Positions 20,715 through 31,164 of a stretch of DNA of 64,000 nucleotides are shown here, piece by piece. Both the position numbers and the translations under genes were made by a program. Source of the DNA: Adiantum capillus-veneris (taxonomy: Eukaryota > Streptophyta > Polypodiopsida > Polypodiales > Pteridaceae); NCBI GenBank assembly GCA_014529385.2, contig CM043963.1:65669895-65733894 (forward strand), given 5' to 3'. Under the pieces are notes generated by a model. The model saw nothing but the letters and a program-made list of their open reading frames with translations, did no database searches and was not told where the DNA came from. Positions within the stretch are counted from its first letter, which is position 1, and each line of letters opens with the position of its first letter.

Positions 20715-21579
20715 AGATTCAGTGAAGGCTATGTTTCTCTTAATCACTTTGCCAGACAGTTGGGATACTTTTCGTACAGCGTTAAGTAATTCTGTCGCGC
20801 CAGAAGGTCTTACAAGTGCCAATGTAGAAGGCAGCTTGCTCACAGAGGAAGTGAACAGGAAGAACATTGACAAAGGCAAAGGCAATAGTGCTTTGGTCGT
20901 TCGAGGGAGACAACAGTTTAAAGAGAAGAAGGGTAAGAAGGCACAAAACCGAAGTAAGTCTCGTGATTCAAAGTCAAAGGATGACATAGAATGCTACCAT
21001 TGTGGCAAGAAGGGTCACATGAAGCGAGACTGTACGAAGTGGAAACAAGAAAAAGGCAAAACAAAGAGTTCTGAGCAAGATGAAAAGAAGAGTTCAGTGA
21101 AGATTGAAGAGGTGAATGTCACAGGATCTGGTTCAGACAGTGATTCTGGTATAGCAGCTGGTGACATCTTCCTTACAAGCAATCTTGATTCTGTTTTCTT
21201 GGCTGCAGAGGATGGACATGCTATGAGTGATTGGATTATCGACTCAGGGGCATCTTTACATGTTTCTCTGCACAAAGAGTGGTTTACATCATATGTGGCT
21301 ACTAAAGATTATGTCAGACTTGGCAATGAGCAGGTTTGTGACATACTTGGAGTGGGAGATGTGCAGTTGAAGTTTCAGAATGGCTCTTCTTTATGGCTCA
21401 AGAATGTCAGACATGTTCCAACAATCCGAAAGAGCTTGATTAGTACAGGGAAGTTGGATGATGCGGGTTATGTGACAGTTTTTGGGAACAGTGCTTGGAA
21501 GATATCCAAAGGTTCGATGACTGTAGCACATGGCAGCAAGTCAGGAACTCTGTACACTTTACATGTTTCAGAGGTTTGA
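20715..21579 (+). pseudogene. Copia gag-protease fragment, inverted within its element
   Basis: A plus-strand open frame (ATG 20722 is internal) with TLPDSWDTFRTALSNS (gag of the UBN2 type), the zinc knuckle CYHCGKKGHMKRDC, and the protease motif DWIIDSGASLHVS, ending in KNVRHVP and KSLISTG before the junction with the primer-binding site at about 21579. It is clearly homologous to codons of the gag-protease at 37.0-37.9 kb. The first part of gag and the WHSRLGHM pre-integrase segment are missing. Confidence 0.93.
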
Positions 21580-21586
21580 TACCAAT

Positions 21587-21805
21587 TGAAGTCGCGGAGC
21601 GGAGCGTGGGTCGACTCTCTCACACACACACACACACAGTGAGCTTACACAGTACAGTACGTAGAGAACTGTTAGAAGGGTTATCTCCCAATACCTTAGT
21701 ATTCACAAAGTATAAGTTAGTATATACAAAGAGTTAGAACAAAGTGAGTTAGGCGGAATGCCAGCCATATCCGCATAAGAGGCCACTTGGGCTTTAATCC
21801 CAACA
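21587..21805 (-). mobile_element. Copia B 5' LTR
   Basis: 219 bp, nearly identical to 17816-18036. Its right border carries the second copy of ATGAC. Confidence 0.92.
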
Positions 21806-21810
21806 ATGAC

Positions 21811-23880
21811 CGACCTCTGCTTTTAGTTATGAGTTCACATCGGCCTCTATTTTTGGAGTTCCTTTCTCTTAGCTAGCCGGGAGCCACAAATTATTCAACA
21901 CCCACTTTCCTAAAAGTAAGGCCTCTAGAGCCTTTTCTTTATTCTCCGAGATCTAAAACATAGAATTAACATAACTTGCGTGTAGTCCAATTTTAGAACC
22001 GATTGTCTTGAGGAATCCCTAAATAATAATACACTTAAAAATGCTCTTAAATTTAAAATAAGGGCCTTGTGTGGAAGCAAAATTTATTGATAAAAGCTCT
22101 AAACACATTACACCAAGTGCACAATACTCTCTAGATCTTGATATTTGTTCTTTTTGAAAAATAGACTAGTGCCAACAAATAGAGACACTCTTTACATAAT
22201 GTTGCATGGCCAACCACAAGGCATGGTTCTCACTTATTGTAATATGTGTAAATTGAGCCCAGTGGGATTGCTTATTGAAAGGAATCAAATAGCTAATGAA
22301 AACCTGAGATAAAATGATTTGATTATTGCACTTGAAATAAAATAACTGAATCGAAGTGATTATCTACGTAGCCTCCTCAACTTTTCAAATTTCAATCTAC
22401 ACAATCATCAGTCTCACCATTAGTAACCACTAATTATCAAGATCTCAACAAAATAATTAACTATTACAAAGCCTAGCTATCCCCTAAATATGTTAATACT
22501 AACCACATGCAACACGGTGTCATGGAGGGTAAACGATATATAATAGCTAACCTAAACTAAAGTATTCTCACCCACAAGACCATCATGGAAAGTACTGGAC
22601 AATGCAATCATAACGATGAATCTCTTCCTAGATAATTAGAGAAGCAACAAAAGGGCTCCATCATTTTCCCCCTACCATCCACATTTGATGCAGAGATGTG
22701 TTATAACCTAGAGTTCTTGATATCACAGAGACCAATTTTTTGTGAACACTATATGATGAATCTTGCTCATAAAAAACAAAATCTTTGCTTGTATCAATCC
22801 CAATTGTCTATGTGCTATGTTTCACCTACCATTCACATTTGACATGAAAATATGTTATGACCTAAAGTTATTGACAGCACAAAGACTAACTTTTTTTGAA
22901 CACTCTATATGTATACATGGGAAAATGAAATCTTTGCTTGTATACATGGATATACCATTTGCTTTGCTAGAACGACTTGTAGTAAGAAATAGCTCAATGA
23001 TCTCATTTGTGATTGCAAAGTGTAAACGCCAGGATGTGGTTGATGCTAGAAAATCCAATGAACAAACAAATAACAAACTTTAGCTACCTACCCTTTCTTG
23101 TGTAGCTTTTTGCATATAGGCTTGCATTGCAACTGATTAACAAATTTGAAGCCACATAAACATTAATATAATCAAGTAAACAAATTGTGATCTAGAGACA
23201 ACTACATGCTACATATTTGCACCACAAAAATGTAAAAATATCTAGTAAACCATTCGCCATGCTACAAATTTGCACCACACAAGAACTTGAAATAATTTAT
23301 CAATCAAAGTGGGATCTACGGACAACTACATGCTAATCATTTGATGGGTAGGCCAACTAGTATTTTGCTAGTTCCGACCCAAAAGAGCACAATCGTATGT
23401 TTTCACCTTGAAAAATACTAGGCAATTGGCACTTGTCGGTCATTTTCAATGGAGAAACACACCTTTCACTCACATACTTCTTGCTCGCTTTGGCAAACTT
23501 ACGTTTTAACTCTTTTGAGTAGGTCCCCATGATTTGAGAAAACAAGAACACCCTTTCAAAGTTTAGACTGAATATGATATGCCTTAGTGAATTGCACATG
23601 CTGTGACTAGAAAGGTCTTCAAACCTTTCGTGTCTCAATATGGTATATGGAAGGCCAAGAGTAAAAAAGAGGTGGCTCAAACTTATGGCAACACCACCAA
23701 GTAAGAGCGCAATGGTGTGAGTAGCGTTGATGAAAGGCGAAGCATAAGTGGTAGCCTTGGTAATATTCTCCCTATATTTCTATTCCACACACATGCAAGG
23801 CAATCTTTACCCTATTTTTTTGCATTAATCACCATCTACATTCCCTAAACAAGCTCCAATACCATTGTAAATCGCTCTAG
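21811..23880. other. AT-rich DNA, no gene seen
   Basis: Two diverged copies of a segment (about 22675 and 22829; CCAT(C/T)CACATTTGA) lie about 154 bp apart. GACAACTACATGCTA also recurs (23200 and 23322). No frame shows a known domain. Confidence 0.45.
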
Positions 23881-23899
23881 CATTTCTTAGCTCTTGAGG

Positions 23900-23900
<1 letters not shown>

Positions 23901-23946
<46 letters not shown>
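23901..23946. repeat. (CT)n microsatellite
   Basis: About 23 CT units. Their flanks do not match the LINE 3' end. Confidence 0.95.
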
Positions 23947-23948
<2 letters not shown>

Positions 23949-24214
23949 CGTTCTACCAGTTACATTCGCGTTGGGTAACGCAATTGACTCATTGGAGAGC
24001 AAGGCAGCAGAGATAAGCAAGGCATGAGGCATTATGCTTGTGACTCTGTGTTTGTGCGTGTGTGCGTGTGTGTGAGAGAGAGAGTGTGGGTGGGTGGGTA
24101 GGTGGACCATTTCATAGAGTTGGGTGGATTAGTAATTAGTATTGCGTGTTTACACCTAAAAGTGCGGTTTTGTGCATTGTGTGAGCAAAGGTATGTAGGT
24201 TACCTCTTAACGAA

Positions 24215-24489
24215 ATAAAAACTTTTTTTTTGTTGAAGCAATCAGGAGGCATACATGTATTACATCAACATTTAACTACCTTCACATCGTTGGTCATATA
24301 GAAAAGGCCCCAAGGTGCGACCCCTCGTCTATATGGAACACGGGGCAAAGACAAGGGATCAACAGCGGAGGTTTAATCCGCCGTTGTTGGAGTTTCATGG
24401 AATAAAAATTTTAGGGTTCCAGTCGTCACGGATGCGCCTTGAACCCCAGACCTCCCACGCAGGAGTGCAACACCCTCAAGTATAAAAAC
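24215..24489 (-). mobile_element. SINE-like insertion upstream of the PPR gene
   Basis: Body 24223-24481 (259 bp, minus strand). Its 3' end is a run of nine A (T on plus, 24223-24231). Near its 5' end is a tRNA-like box B, GGTCTGGGGTTCAAGGC (GGTTCAA core, about 24437-24453). Both sides carry the 8-bp direct repeat ATAAAAAC (24215-24222 and 24482-24489), which reads as a target duplication. Box A is not clear, so the copy may be 5'-truncated. tRNA-derived SINE is the best fit. Confidence 0.65.
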
Positions 24490-24554
24490 CTGCCCCCCCT
24501 TGCTGTGGGCGAGTCGCGCTTCAGGCAACTCCGAGATGACTCTCGTGTCTGCAC

Positions 24555-26525
24555 ATGCGGAGCACTAGACTCCGTCGCCTACATTGTGTCATAAAAGAGC
24601 TCTGTTCAGAAAACCAGCTTAGCCAGGCGCTCGAGCTTGCGCACAATCTTGTGCGCGATGGAAAACCTTTACAGGCACACGAGTTCTACTGCCTCTTACA
24701 GGGCTGTATTAAAAGAAGAGATGTCACCAGAGGCAGACAAGTGCATTCCCTCATCAAATCCTCCTCCCTGGAGTCGAACTCCTTTCTGGGTAGCCATTTG
24801 GTTCGTATGTATGATTCTTGTGAGAGCTTATGTGAAGCCCATGACGCGTTTGACAGAGTTCTTAAGCCTAATGTGTATGCATGGAGCGCCATCATCTCTG
24901 CGCATGCCAAGTTCGGAGAAGCAGAGGATGCCATCGAGCTCTTTCACCGAATGCAGTTGTCTAATGTTCAGCCTGACAAGTATGTATTTGTTGCGCTTCT
25001 GAAAGCATGCTCCAACGGGCTAGCCCCAAATCAGGGCTCTCTTATTCATTCTTGCCTCCTAGAGAGTGGTCTGGAATCAGATCTCTTCATATGCAGCATC
25101 CTCATTGACATGTATTCAAATTGCGGGAGCTTGAATGACGCACATCAAGTATTCGATTGTTTGCAGAGCAAGGATGTTGTTGCTTGGAATGCCATAATAT
25201 TAGGTTATGCTGAGCATGGTAATGGCGAGAAATCTGTAATGCTATTTAAACAGATGCAGCAGGAGGGCATAGAGCTCAATAATGCGACGTTTTTGGGTGT
25301 TTTGAGAGCTTGTTGTGCTACTAAATCACTACACGAAGGAATGAGGGTCCATGCAACCATCCTCCAAAGCGGGCTTTCATTTGACCAGTCATTACACAAT
25401 GCACTCATAGATATGTATGCAAAGGCTGGAAGTCTCAAACTCGCACTTCAGGTATTTGAAGAGCAGTCATGTCAGGATGTGGTGGCATGGAACACAGTAA
25501 TTACAGGCCATTGTCAAGTTGGTCATACACAAGATGCTCTTGCACTCTTCGATCGAATGAGACGAGAAGGTATCAAGCCAAACATCATGACGTGGAATAG
25601 TGTTATTGCAGGTCATGCACAGTGTGGACTAACTAGAGAAGCACTTCAGCTTTTTGATGCCATGCAAAAAGAGGGCTTGATGCCAGACATCATCACTTGG
25701 AATTCTCTTCTAGGTGGGCTTTCTCATCATGGAGAGAGTGAAGAGGCCTTAAAGCTCTTCTATCAAATGCTAAATACAGACCTTAAGCCTAGTGTTGCTA
25801 CATTCCTTGGCACCTTGAAAGCATGTTCGAAAACATTATCTCTCTTTGATGGCCATAGCTTTCACAGCTTTATAGTAGAGAATAAGCTGGAGTCCGATCT
25901 TATGATCACTGCTGCGCTTGTGGACATGTATGCCAATTGCAGGTGTTTGGAGCAAACATTGTCGGTTTTCAAAAGAGTGCAAGCTCACAATGTCTTTACT
26001 TGGACAGCTATGATCGCAGGGCTTGTTCACAATAATAAGTATAAGGGAGCTCTTGATTTCTTCACCATCATGCAAAGGGAAGGATGCAAACCAAATGAGG
26101 TAACATTTGTGGGCGTTCTTTCGGCATGTTGTGGTGCGGGTCTTGTTGATGAAGGGTACTCTTACTTTGCATTGATGCAACAGCATTATGGCATTCTTCC
26201 AACACTCGAGCATTACAACTGTCTGGTAGAACTGTTTGGTGCCACGGGATACCTTTTAGAAGCAAAACACATGCTTCTAAGCATACCTTTTGAGCATAAT
26301 ATCATAGGATGGACTAGTTTGCTGAGTAACTGCAGGCAACATAAGGATATTCCTATCGCAAGAAAATGCCTGGAAAGAGCTTTGGCAATAGATGCCAAGC
26401 ATGCTGCACTCTATGTCATTATGGCAGATATTTACAGAGATGCTGGGATGATGGAAGATGCAGAACAGATGGTGTCAATGAAAAGGCTGGTTGATATCCA
26501 GCACAAACCAACAGTGCATCTCTAG
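24555..26525 (+). CDS. Pentatricopeptide repeat protein, PLS class
   Basis: An intact, intron-free frame of 656 codons. Residues 1-20 (MRSTRLRRLHCVIKEL) are Arg-rich, compatible with an organellar targeting peptide. From about residue 40 to 600 it is a chain of PPR motifs of P, L and S type: HSLIKSSSLESNSFLGSHLV, DVVAWNAIILGYAEHGN (split), MRREGIKPNIMTWNSVIAGH, MQKEGLMPDIITWNSLLGG, MQREGCKPNEVTFVGVLSAC. The end (AALYVIMADIYRDAGMMEDAEQM) is an E1-like motif, after which the protein stops at VDIQHKPTVHL without the E2/E+ or DYW deaminase domain. Proteins of this class bind single-stranded organellar RNA, usually for C-to-U editing; a DYW partner would then have to be supplied in trans. The ATG is the first in frame and fits the start of such proteins. 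It is the only intact cellular gene in the window, with a SINE 66 bp upstream. Confidence 0.93.
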   Translation: MRSTRLRRLHCVIKELCSENQLSQALELAHNLVRDGKPLQAHEFYCLLQGCIKRRDVTRGRQVHSLIKSSSLESNSFLGSHLVRMYDSCESLCEAHDAFDRVLKPNVYAWSAIISAHAKFGEAEDAIELFHRMQLSNVQPDKYVFVALLKACSNGLAPNQGSLIHSCLLESGLESDLFICSILIDMYSNCGSLNDAHQVFDCLQSKDVVAWNAIILGYAEHGNGEKSVMLFKQMQQEGIELNNATFLGVLRACCATKSLHEGMRVHATILQSGLSFDQSLHNALIDMYAKAGSLKLALQVFEEQSCQDVVAWNTVITGHCQVGHTQDALALFDRMRREGIKPNIMTWNSVIAGHAQCGLTREALQLFDAMQKEGLMPDIITWNSLLGGLSHHGESEEALKLFYQMLNTDLKPSVATFLGTLKACSKTLSLFDGHSFHSFIVENKLESDLMITAALVDMYANCRCLEQTLSVFKRVQAHNVFTWTAMIAGLVHNNKYKGALDFFTIMQREGCKPNEVTFVGVLSACCGAGLVDEGYSYFALMQQHYGILPTLEHYNCLVELFGATGYLLEAKHMLLSIPFEHNIIGWTSLLSNCRQHKDIPIARKCLERALAIDAKHAALYVIMADIYRDAGMMEDAEQMVSMKRLVDIQHKPTVHL

Positions 26526-27030
26526 ATGTCATAATGTTGTTACGGTTTGCCTTTTTTGTTCCACAGTTTTTTTCATACTTGTATGTTTCACCATGCAAAT
26601 GTTTGTTTCTACAATTTTTTGCCCTTTTTGTCTTCGAAAGTTCACATTTTTTAATGGCGTGTTGTAACTTAAGGGTCAGGCCACGCTCCTGCTGAGTTAT
26701 ATGAGAGACTATCTCTCTGTCAGGTCAGTTGTAACTAATGGGTTCCAGACATTTGTACATGCACATCTTGGCTGTAGCCAATGCTTGGTCGTATCTGGGC
26801 CTGATGATAAAGGAAGAGGCCTCACCAGTTTATGGCAGGCTGAGTTAGTGTTGAGTGAGCGCTTGTTATCTGTACTTGTATCCTGAGTATGAGGAGTAAG
26901 TATTCCACATTGGTGGAGTTCATGGGCACAACCTTCAAGCACACCATCCCTACACTAGCCACCTCTGGAGCAAGGCGTTTCTTTTCCAATTCCCTTGCAC
27001 AGTTCATTTTCTCTGAACGCTCTTTTCTGC
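26526..27030. other. PPR 3' flank, no further gene seen
   Basis: AT-rich for the first 150 bp (probable 3' UTR with several TTTTT runs), then mixed composition. Short frames on both strands show no domain. Confidence 0.4.
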
Positions 27031-27912
27031 TCCGTCAAGGTCCAGGCTCGAGGGGCAGAAGATCCTATCCATTCATCTACTGCTCCTTACTGGCAGCCCA
27101 GAGCCGTCAGATTGCTGCCACATCAGCAACAATAATGTTCGTGGCAATCATTCCCTATGATTGTAGGACCATCAGTGCATGTCAGGAATACTCTGCAGGA
27201 GAAGCGGACTGAGTTAGAGGACTGTACATGAAGCAGAGGACTGTGTACGTGATCAGAGCGTGCAGCTTGGCCCCTCTCGCCTGGACCTTGACGGCCAGAA
27301 AAGGTGCTTTCCTTCCGTAATTATTGCTCCCACCCCTGGCTCCGCGTGTCCGTGGGTCACCAGATGGTTGCAATAATTACGGGGAAAGGTCCTACACCGT
27401 CAAGGTCGGGGGGCAGGCCATCCTGGCCGTCCATCCCTCCCCCATTACTGAGCAGAATGAGCTTGCAGGCCACCTCAGCACACAGAATTTCGGAGGTACA
27501 GTCGAAAGTATTGGACCACTGTACTGCGACCAGCTCAGCACCCGGAATAATCGTCTGCCTCGTCCAATCAATGGCAACCATCATTGCCAATGATTGCATG
27601 GCAGCTCAGCTCTCGGAATCATCGCTCGTCTGCTTCAATGATCGCACACCAAATCAGCACAAGTAATAAATGAGTGGGGGTGTGGTGATTGGCTAGCAGC
27701 TGAGCACATGGTGGGGCCTGCAACAGACTCGCACAGAGGGCAGTGCATGCTGTGGACGACGGACGTGCAGGAAGAGCAGCCTATTGGCCCCCCTCCCCCC
27801 GACCCTTGACGGCCGGGAATGGCTCCTCCCCCATGGCTCCTGGCATCCGCCGGTCGCCAAGGGGTCGAAGGATTATGGGGAATGGTCCCTGAGGGAATCA
27901 GGGACCATTCCC
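27031..27912. repeat. GC-rich cluster of alternating inverted repeats
   Basis: A unit containing CCGTCAAGGTC and a TAATTACGG-AAAGGT segment occurs in both orientations: CCGTCAAGGTCCAGG at 27032 (+), its reverse at 27269-27330, again forward at 27370-27408, a partial reverse CCCTTGACGGCC at 27803 and a related piece at 27871. Pairs can fold on each other: CCGTAATTATTGC at 27316 with GCAATAATTACGG at 27370. It ends with a perfect hairpin at 27878-27912. The nature is unknown; a foldback element or MITE cluster is possible. Confidence 0.6.
27878..27912. repeat. Perfect 15-bp-arm hairpin
   Basis: The arms 27878-27892 and 27898-27912 are exact reverse complements around a five-base loop GGGAA. 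Confidence 0.9.
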
Positions 27913-28352
27913 TACCCCATCACGTTCAATGAGCCATCCTCTTTCCCCTCGCCACACACACGGCTCCCCTCATTACGAGGATGCATCTTTGCACCCGGAA
28001 TTCTTTCATTCAGATGTTACAAGCAGTATCCAGAATGCAGGTCCAGGTGAACCTCACAAGTCAGACCCTGCTCAACTACATCTTCTCCAAAGCCTGTTAC
28101 ACTAATCACCCAGATTCAAAGGTTCGGCCCAAACCATTCTCTAGACTTCCGATTGAGGATGTCGCTGATTACCATCAGTGGCTCGATCCTACCTCCAAGC
28201 TCAAATTCTTAGGCTTCATAGTCTAAGCTGAGAGAATCCAAATGGACATTTCTTAAGATTGTGGCAAAACATTACCCACCTCCCACATCTTTTAAAGTGT
28301 GTATTTTTGTAGAAACTCAAATACATGTGGCATATATTTTTCTAGTAAGTTA
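27913..28352. other. No recognisable gene
   Basis: An 81-codon plus-strand frame at 27981-28226 (ends YHQWLDPTSKLKFLGFIV) has normal-looking composition but no motif I know. It could be an exon remnant. Confidence 0.35.
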
Positions 28353-28840
28353 CTAAACACAACAATGCCAGTGGAAAACACAATTATAAAATTGTTGATG
28401 GTGGATGAAAATATGGTTCATCATTCGAGTGAAAGTGATAGGTGTGTAAGTTATCCCACATGACATAACAAGAAATTCGTAATACTTTGTTTGTATTTTG
28501 GATGTAGTTTTATGAATATCCTTTTGTATCATTTTAACTTGATCATCTCTCAATTTAAGGTCAAGTTAGTTAAAACTTGTATCGCCTCAACCCGCATATA
28601 GAAAAAAGTACCATTCTTCTTTTTGACGAGAAGTACAAGAGCCCCATATGAGGAAGTACTCGGTCAACTTGGACTTGATGCTCATATTTATATCATTGGT
28701 TATTAAAGTAGTTTCAACTTTATAGTGATGATGTAGAGTGAGTTGTTGTGCAAGCCGTGCAAAAATGAAGTCATGACTACTACCATCATCAAGGACATCT
28801 TTAGTGTCACAACCGAAACAACATTCTATAGGCGGTACGA
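28353..28840 (-). pseudogene. Gypsy protease-RT scrap
   Basis: The minus strand shows a protease-like LDDGSSHDFIFARLAQQL (about 28770-28830), then SSYGALVLLVKKKNGTFF (RT motif 1 region, about 28600-28660), then KYYEFLVMSCGITYTPITF and RMMNHIF (28353-28500), the equivalent of YEFLVMPFGLTNAPATF. Frames shift between pieces. A dead Ty3/gypsy remnant. Confidence 0.75.
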
Positions 28841-30190
28841 CCCCCCTAACTCTCGTTGCTTGGCCGATTTTCCTCCAATCACTTTCATATTATTATTATA
28901 AAAATGGATTTTTTGTCCTTATTTCGTGGTTTATGAAAATGGTCCTCACCATATGGAGAAACCATTCCCACTAAGTCCTCGAAATTGGCTTCCAAAGTAT
29001 ACACAAGAAGCAAACTCCAATTCACAAGCTTCGACAACTTTGGCTTCAGATAGGTTCATTTATACAAACATTTAGATTCTAAAATTTTTTGCAGCAAGTA
29101 CACAAAAGACAAAATTTCCGATTTTTGACTTGAAAGCCGAGTATTTGAAAAATGGCCAACGTCCTGAACGTATTTCTAGTCAGTTTCAGGTCTGTCAAAT
29201 TTGAAGATGGATGTTTGGAACCAATTGGAAGCAGGAAATCAAGAACTTTTTGAACTCTTCTAACAATCAAGCATTTCGACGACGGATTGCTACATTGCAA
29301 ATAAGTATTATTGTTTTTTTTGTACCACTATGCTTGCTTGCATATTTAACTACTTAAATTAAACACTCATGGCACACTGACCATAAGAACCTACAATCAT
29401 TGAGCACTTGGTCGATTTACGCTAGCTTCTGTTGCCGTGTGTGTGTGTGTGTGCGCGTCCACACACTCATCACCACACACCTTCCTACCCCGCTCCTTCC
29501 AGCTTTTGATTTTAGGCTGCTGCCATGCTTTCAACTCTGCTTAATGCTTTGTGAACTCTCAAGGTCTACTGCCCATGAGCTCCCAGTTGCCAGCACTTTC
29601 ATCGGCTGCTCGATGCCCTCTCTTTGCTACACTTGCTTAGTGTTGAGCTTCGAGTCCTTTAAGTTTGCATTGTCTACTTGAATGCTTAGTGCTCTCAAGC
29701 CTTGTAGGAAGCCCAATTTTACATGCCGAATTTTCCCCTGCTATTGGTTGCAATGTGTGTGTGTATGAGTACACACGAACACACACAACCGCCTTGCTTG
29801 CTCTGATGAATGCCGGCAGCACTGCACAAATAGCCCAATTGGGCCCTGGCTCACTTGCTTGGTCGATTCCCAAGCTGATTTGCTCGACTCTTCTCTTTGT
29901 AGACTTGGTAGAGCTCCATTTCTGCAGAGATAGTGAGGAAGTAGCCAAGCTCTGATACCAGTTGAAAGTACGCTCGTGTGCAAATGCGTGTGTATGTGGT
30001 GTGGTGCGTGCGTGCGGGGAAGGAGAGAGAAGAGAAGCGTGCTGAGTGGGTGGAGCAAGCCTCCAAGTTGTGAGGAGCTCCTTATGGTATATCAAGAAAA
30101 AGGTGAGTGTATGTACACATAGTGGGTGACCCCGGACACACGATGTCCAGCCCCAGGCAAAGGCGCATCGCCTTTACCCCAACACTCATC
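28841..30190. other. No gene; LTR-like border with primer-binding site
   Basis: At 29952-29966 GCTCTGATACCAG is the minus-strand form of a tRNA-Met primer-binding site and is followed by TTGAAAG, as where an LTR would begin. (TG)n runs lie at 29439-29453 and 29753-29764. I could not find the partner LTR or coding DNA. Confidence 0.4.
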
Positions 30191-30194
30191 AACA

Positions 30195-30350
30195 CTTGCA
30201 TCAATGCAATTGTAACATGGGATATTTTAGAAGAAGATTTTGCTGCAAAGACAAAGCAAAATAGAACTAGTCTCAAGAAAAGCTTGTACAAACTAGCCAA
30301 GCTTCAAGGGGAGGATGTCTCTAGTCTCTTCAAAGGATTAATGAGCATCA
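30195..30350 (+). pseudogene. Copia gag (UBN2-type) scrap
   Basis: TWDILEEDFAAKTKQNRTSL followed by KKSLYKLAKLQGEDVSSLF matches the gag signature (AW..L...F......R...L...LY.LK...GE.V). Only about 50 codons are recognisable. Confidence 0.6.
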
Positions 30351-30864
30351 TTACTCAATTTATATACATCAACTATGAGTTATTTTTAAACTTTGGTACT
30401 AAAAAGGACACTTTAGTGTCCTTTTTTAACGAATTTAAATAAAATGGTACATGAAATCTAAAAAACATCTCAAGAAATGATTTTGAAAACTTATAAATGT
30501 TATTCAAAATACTTATATAAACTATAATCCCTCACTTTCGATCACAACCTCAATAGTAACTACACTCATGAAGAGAACCTACGTAAAACAGCACTCAATG
30601 TTTCATTAAAACTTGTACTCTAGTCTAAGAAAAAAATGAGCAGAGTGCATGCAATTATTAATCCGTGGTAACTAATTACATATGTGTTTGATATTTTTGT
30701 GAGAAAAAAATTCTTTGTGATTAGAATTAAATATAGAAAGTCGTGTGGGTCAAATATGCAACGTTTACAAAATTCAATTAACAATCACACAAAACATTTA
30801 GCTCATCTAAATTTAATGTCGTATGATGCATACATACTTGATCTATGACTCCATTACATAAGGC
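30351..30864. other. AT-rich DNA, no gene seen
   Basis: Nothing recognisable up to the border of the copia LTR. Confidence 0.4.
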
Positions 30865-31090
30865 TGTTGGAATTAGGGTTGCAGAGAAACACACACAGCT
30901 TGGAGAAGACGAAGGAAGCTCAAGGCACACAATAGAGAGTGTCTTACTTAGTGTGCAATAGAAAGATAGATAGCCCTAGAGTGATGGGTGTATATACAAT
31001 GCACGAGGAAAAAACCTCCTAAACAGGAAAAAAATGTCCCAACGGTCCTAGTGTGTTCACACACATCACTACCACATGTATATGGTAACA
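30865..31090 (-). mobile_element. Copia A 3' LTR
   Basis: 226 bp, TGTTACCATATACATG at its minus-strand start and CTAATTCCAACA at its end. Preceded (minus strand) by the purine tract AGAGGGGATT. Confidence 0.9.
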
Positions 31091-31164
31091 AATCCCCTCT
31101 GGAGTGATAGGTGAATGAGAGCTGGCACATGAGTAAAGGGAAGTGTCATGCCCTAAGGACATGA

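Larger units (their letters stand above)
17811..21810 (-). mobile_element. Copia family B element with inverted gag-protease block
   Basis: Two LTRs in the same (minus) orientation, 17816-18036 and 21587-21805, are flanked by the 5-bp target duplication ATGAC (17811-17815 and 21806-21810). The LTRs differ by about three substitutions and a CA/CT length change, so the insertion is young. PPT: AGTGGGAGG on the minus strand beside 18036. The primer-binding site TGGTATCA (minus) touches 21587 but is only about eight bases long before it breaks off. Integrase-RT-RNase H reads on the minus strand as expected, but gag-protease (20715-21579) reads on the plus strand. At 3990 bp it lacks the leader, the gag N-terminus and the pre-integrase segment found in the complete family member at 35.3-41.0 kb. 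Confidence 0.93.

Noticed and set aside
24430-24460. tRNA gene
   Set aside because: Only a box-B-like motif is present; there is no clear box A or cloverleaf, and an A-tail and target duplication point to a SINE.
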